DNA of 5,599 bases, from the NCBI GenBank assembly GCA_002400365.1, contig DHFK01000233.1, forward strand, positions 1,436 to 7,034. Direction: 5' to 3'. Shown piece after piece: positions 5,513-5,599 of the stretch. The notes under the pieces are model-generated. The model saw nothing but the letters and a program-made list of their open reading frames with translations. It did no database searches and had not been told where the DNA came from. Numbering within the stretch: position 1 is the stretch's first letter; each line of letters begins with the position of its first letter. A program made the position numbers and the translations under genes. Source of the stretch: Anaerolineales bacterium UBA4826. GTDB lineage: Bacteria > Chloroflexota > Anaerolineae > UBA4142.

Positions 5513-5599
5513 CTGTCATTGCAAGCGAAGCGAGGCAATCCCCAAATCGCTTGTTGGACGCTACGCGGCGGCTTCGTCGCATCCTTCGACTCGCTTCGC
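5513..5599. repeat. Second GTCATTGC-type palindromic repeat, cut by the window end
   Basis: CTGTCATTGCAAG (5513-5525) matches CTGTCATTTCGAG of the intergenic element at 11 of 13 positions. GCGAAGCGAG (5525-5534) is the exact inverse of CTCGCTTCGC (5590-5599), so the right arm continues past the window. The element begins 10 bases after the stop codon of the membrane-protein gene and may double as a terminator. No coding sequence is seen here. Confidence 0.7.

Noticed and set aside
5361..5582. Minus-strand 73-residue frame with LASLAMTD
   Set aside because: It arises from the GTCATTGC repeat at the window end and the antisense of the last gene; such peptides are typical repeat artefacts.

Overview
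The window looks like a piece of a Chloroflexota genome, probably Anaerolineae and possibly a metagenome-assembled contig. The evidence is indirect. All three genes lie on the + strand and resemble protein types common in that phylum: a GH113-like hydrolase, an M6-like secreted metalloprotease with a CARDB-like domain, and a PTPS-related multi-membrane protein with a C-terminal beta-rich domain. Two of the proteins end in a hydrophobic YLP-type tail, and the DNA carries dispersed short repeats (GTCATTKCRAG palindromes, tandem heptamers). No marker gene is present, so the taxonomy is an inference.

Layout. (1) 2-709: the C-terminal two thirds of a GH113-like glycoside hydrolase, cut by the left window edge. 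(2) 757-894: a truncated 41-codon copy of the start of the last gene, with its promoter region, ending abruptly at a run of ten C. (3) 895-1182: 288 bp without a convincing gene, holding several hairpins (best 1000-1047 and 1131-1155) and a good Shine-Dalgarno site. (4) 1183-3555: a 790-residue secreted HEIGH metalloprotease. (5) 3556-3789: an intergenic stretch dominated by a nested palindrome. It reads as a 108-bp MITE-like element (3604-3711), flanked by 6-bp direct repeats, sitting in the loop of an older 15-bp hairpin; a promoter follows. (6) 3790-5502: a 570-residue GT-C/PTPS-related membrane protein, apparently translated from a leaderless GTG. (7) 5503-5599: the start of another GTCATTGC-type palindromic repeat that runs off the window.

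The genes do not form an obvious pathway. The hydrolase and protease are exported degradative enzymes, and the last gene is probably a membrane glycosyltransferase or a relative. The more distinctive content is repeat biology. A direct repeat of about 135-160 bp brackets the metalloprotease module. A small element appears to have inserted into a hairpin. The membrane-protein gene carries at least two patches of repeat DNA (tandem heptamers and a double palindrome) that are translated in frame as part of the protein. No complete novel defence or biosynthetic system is visible.
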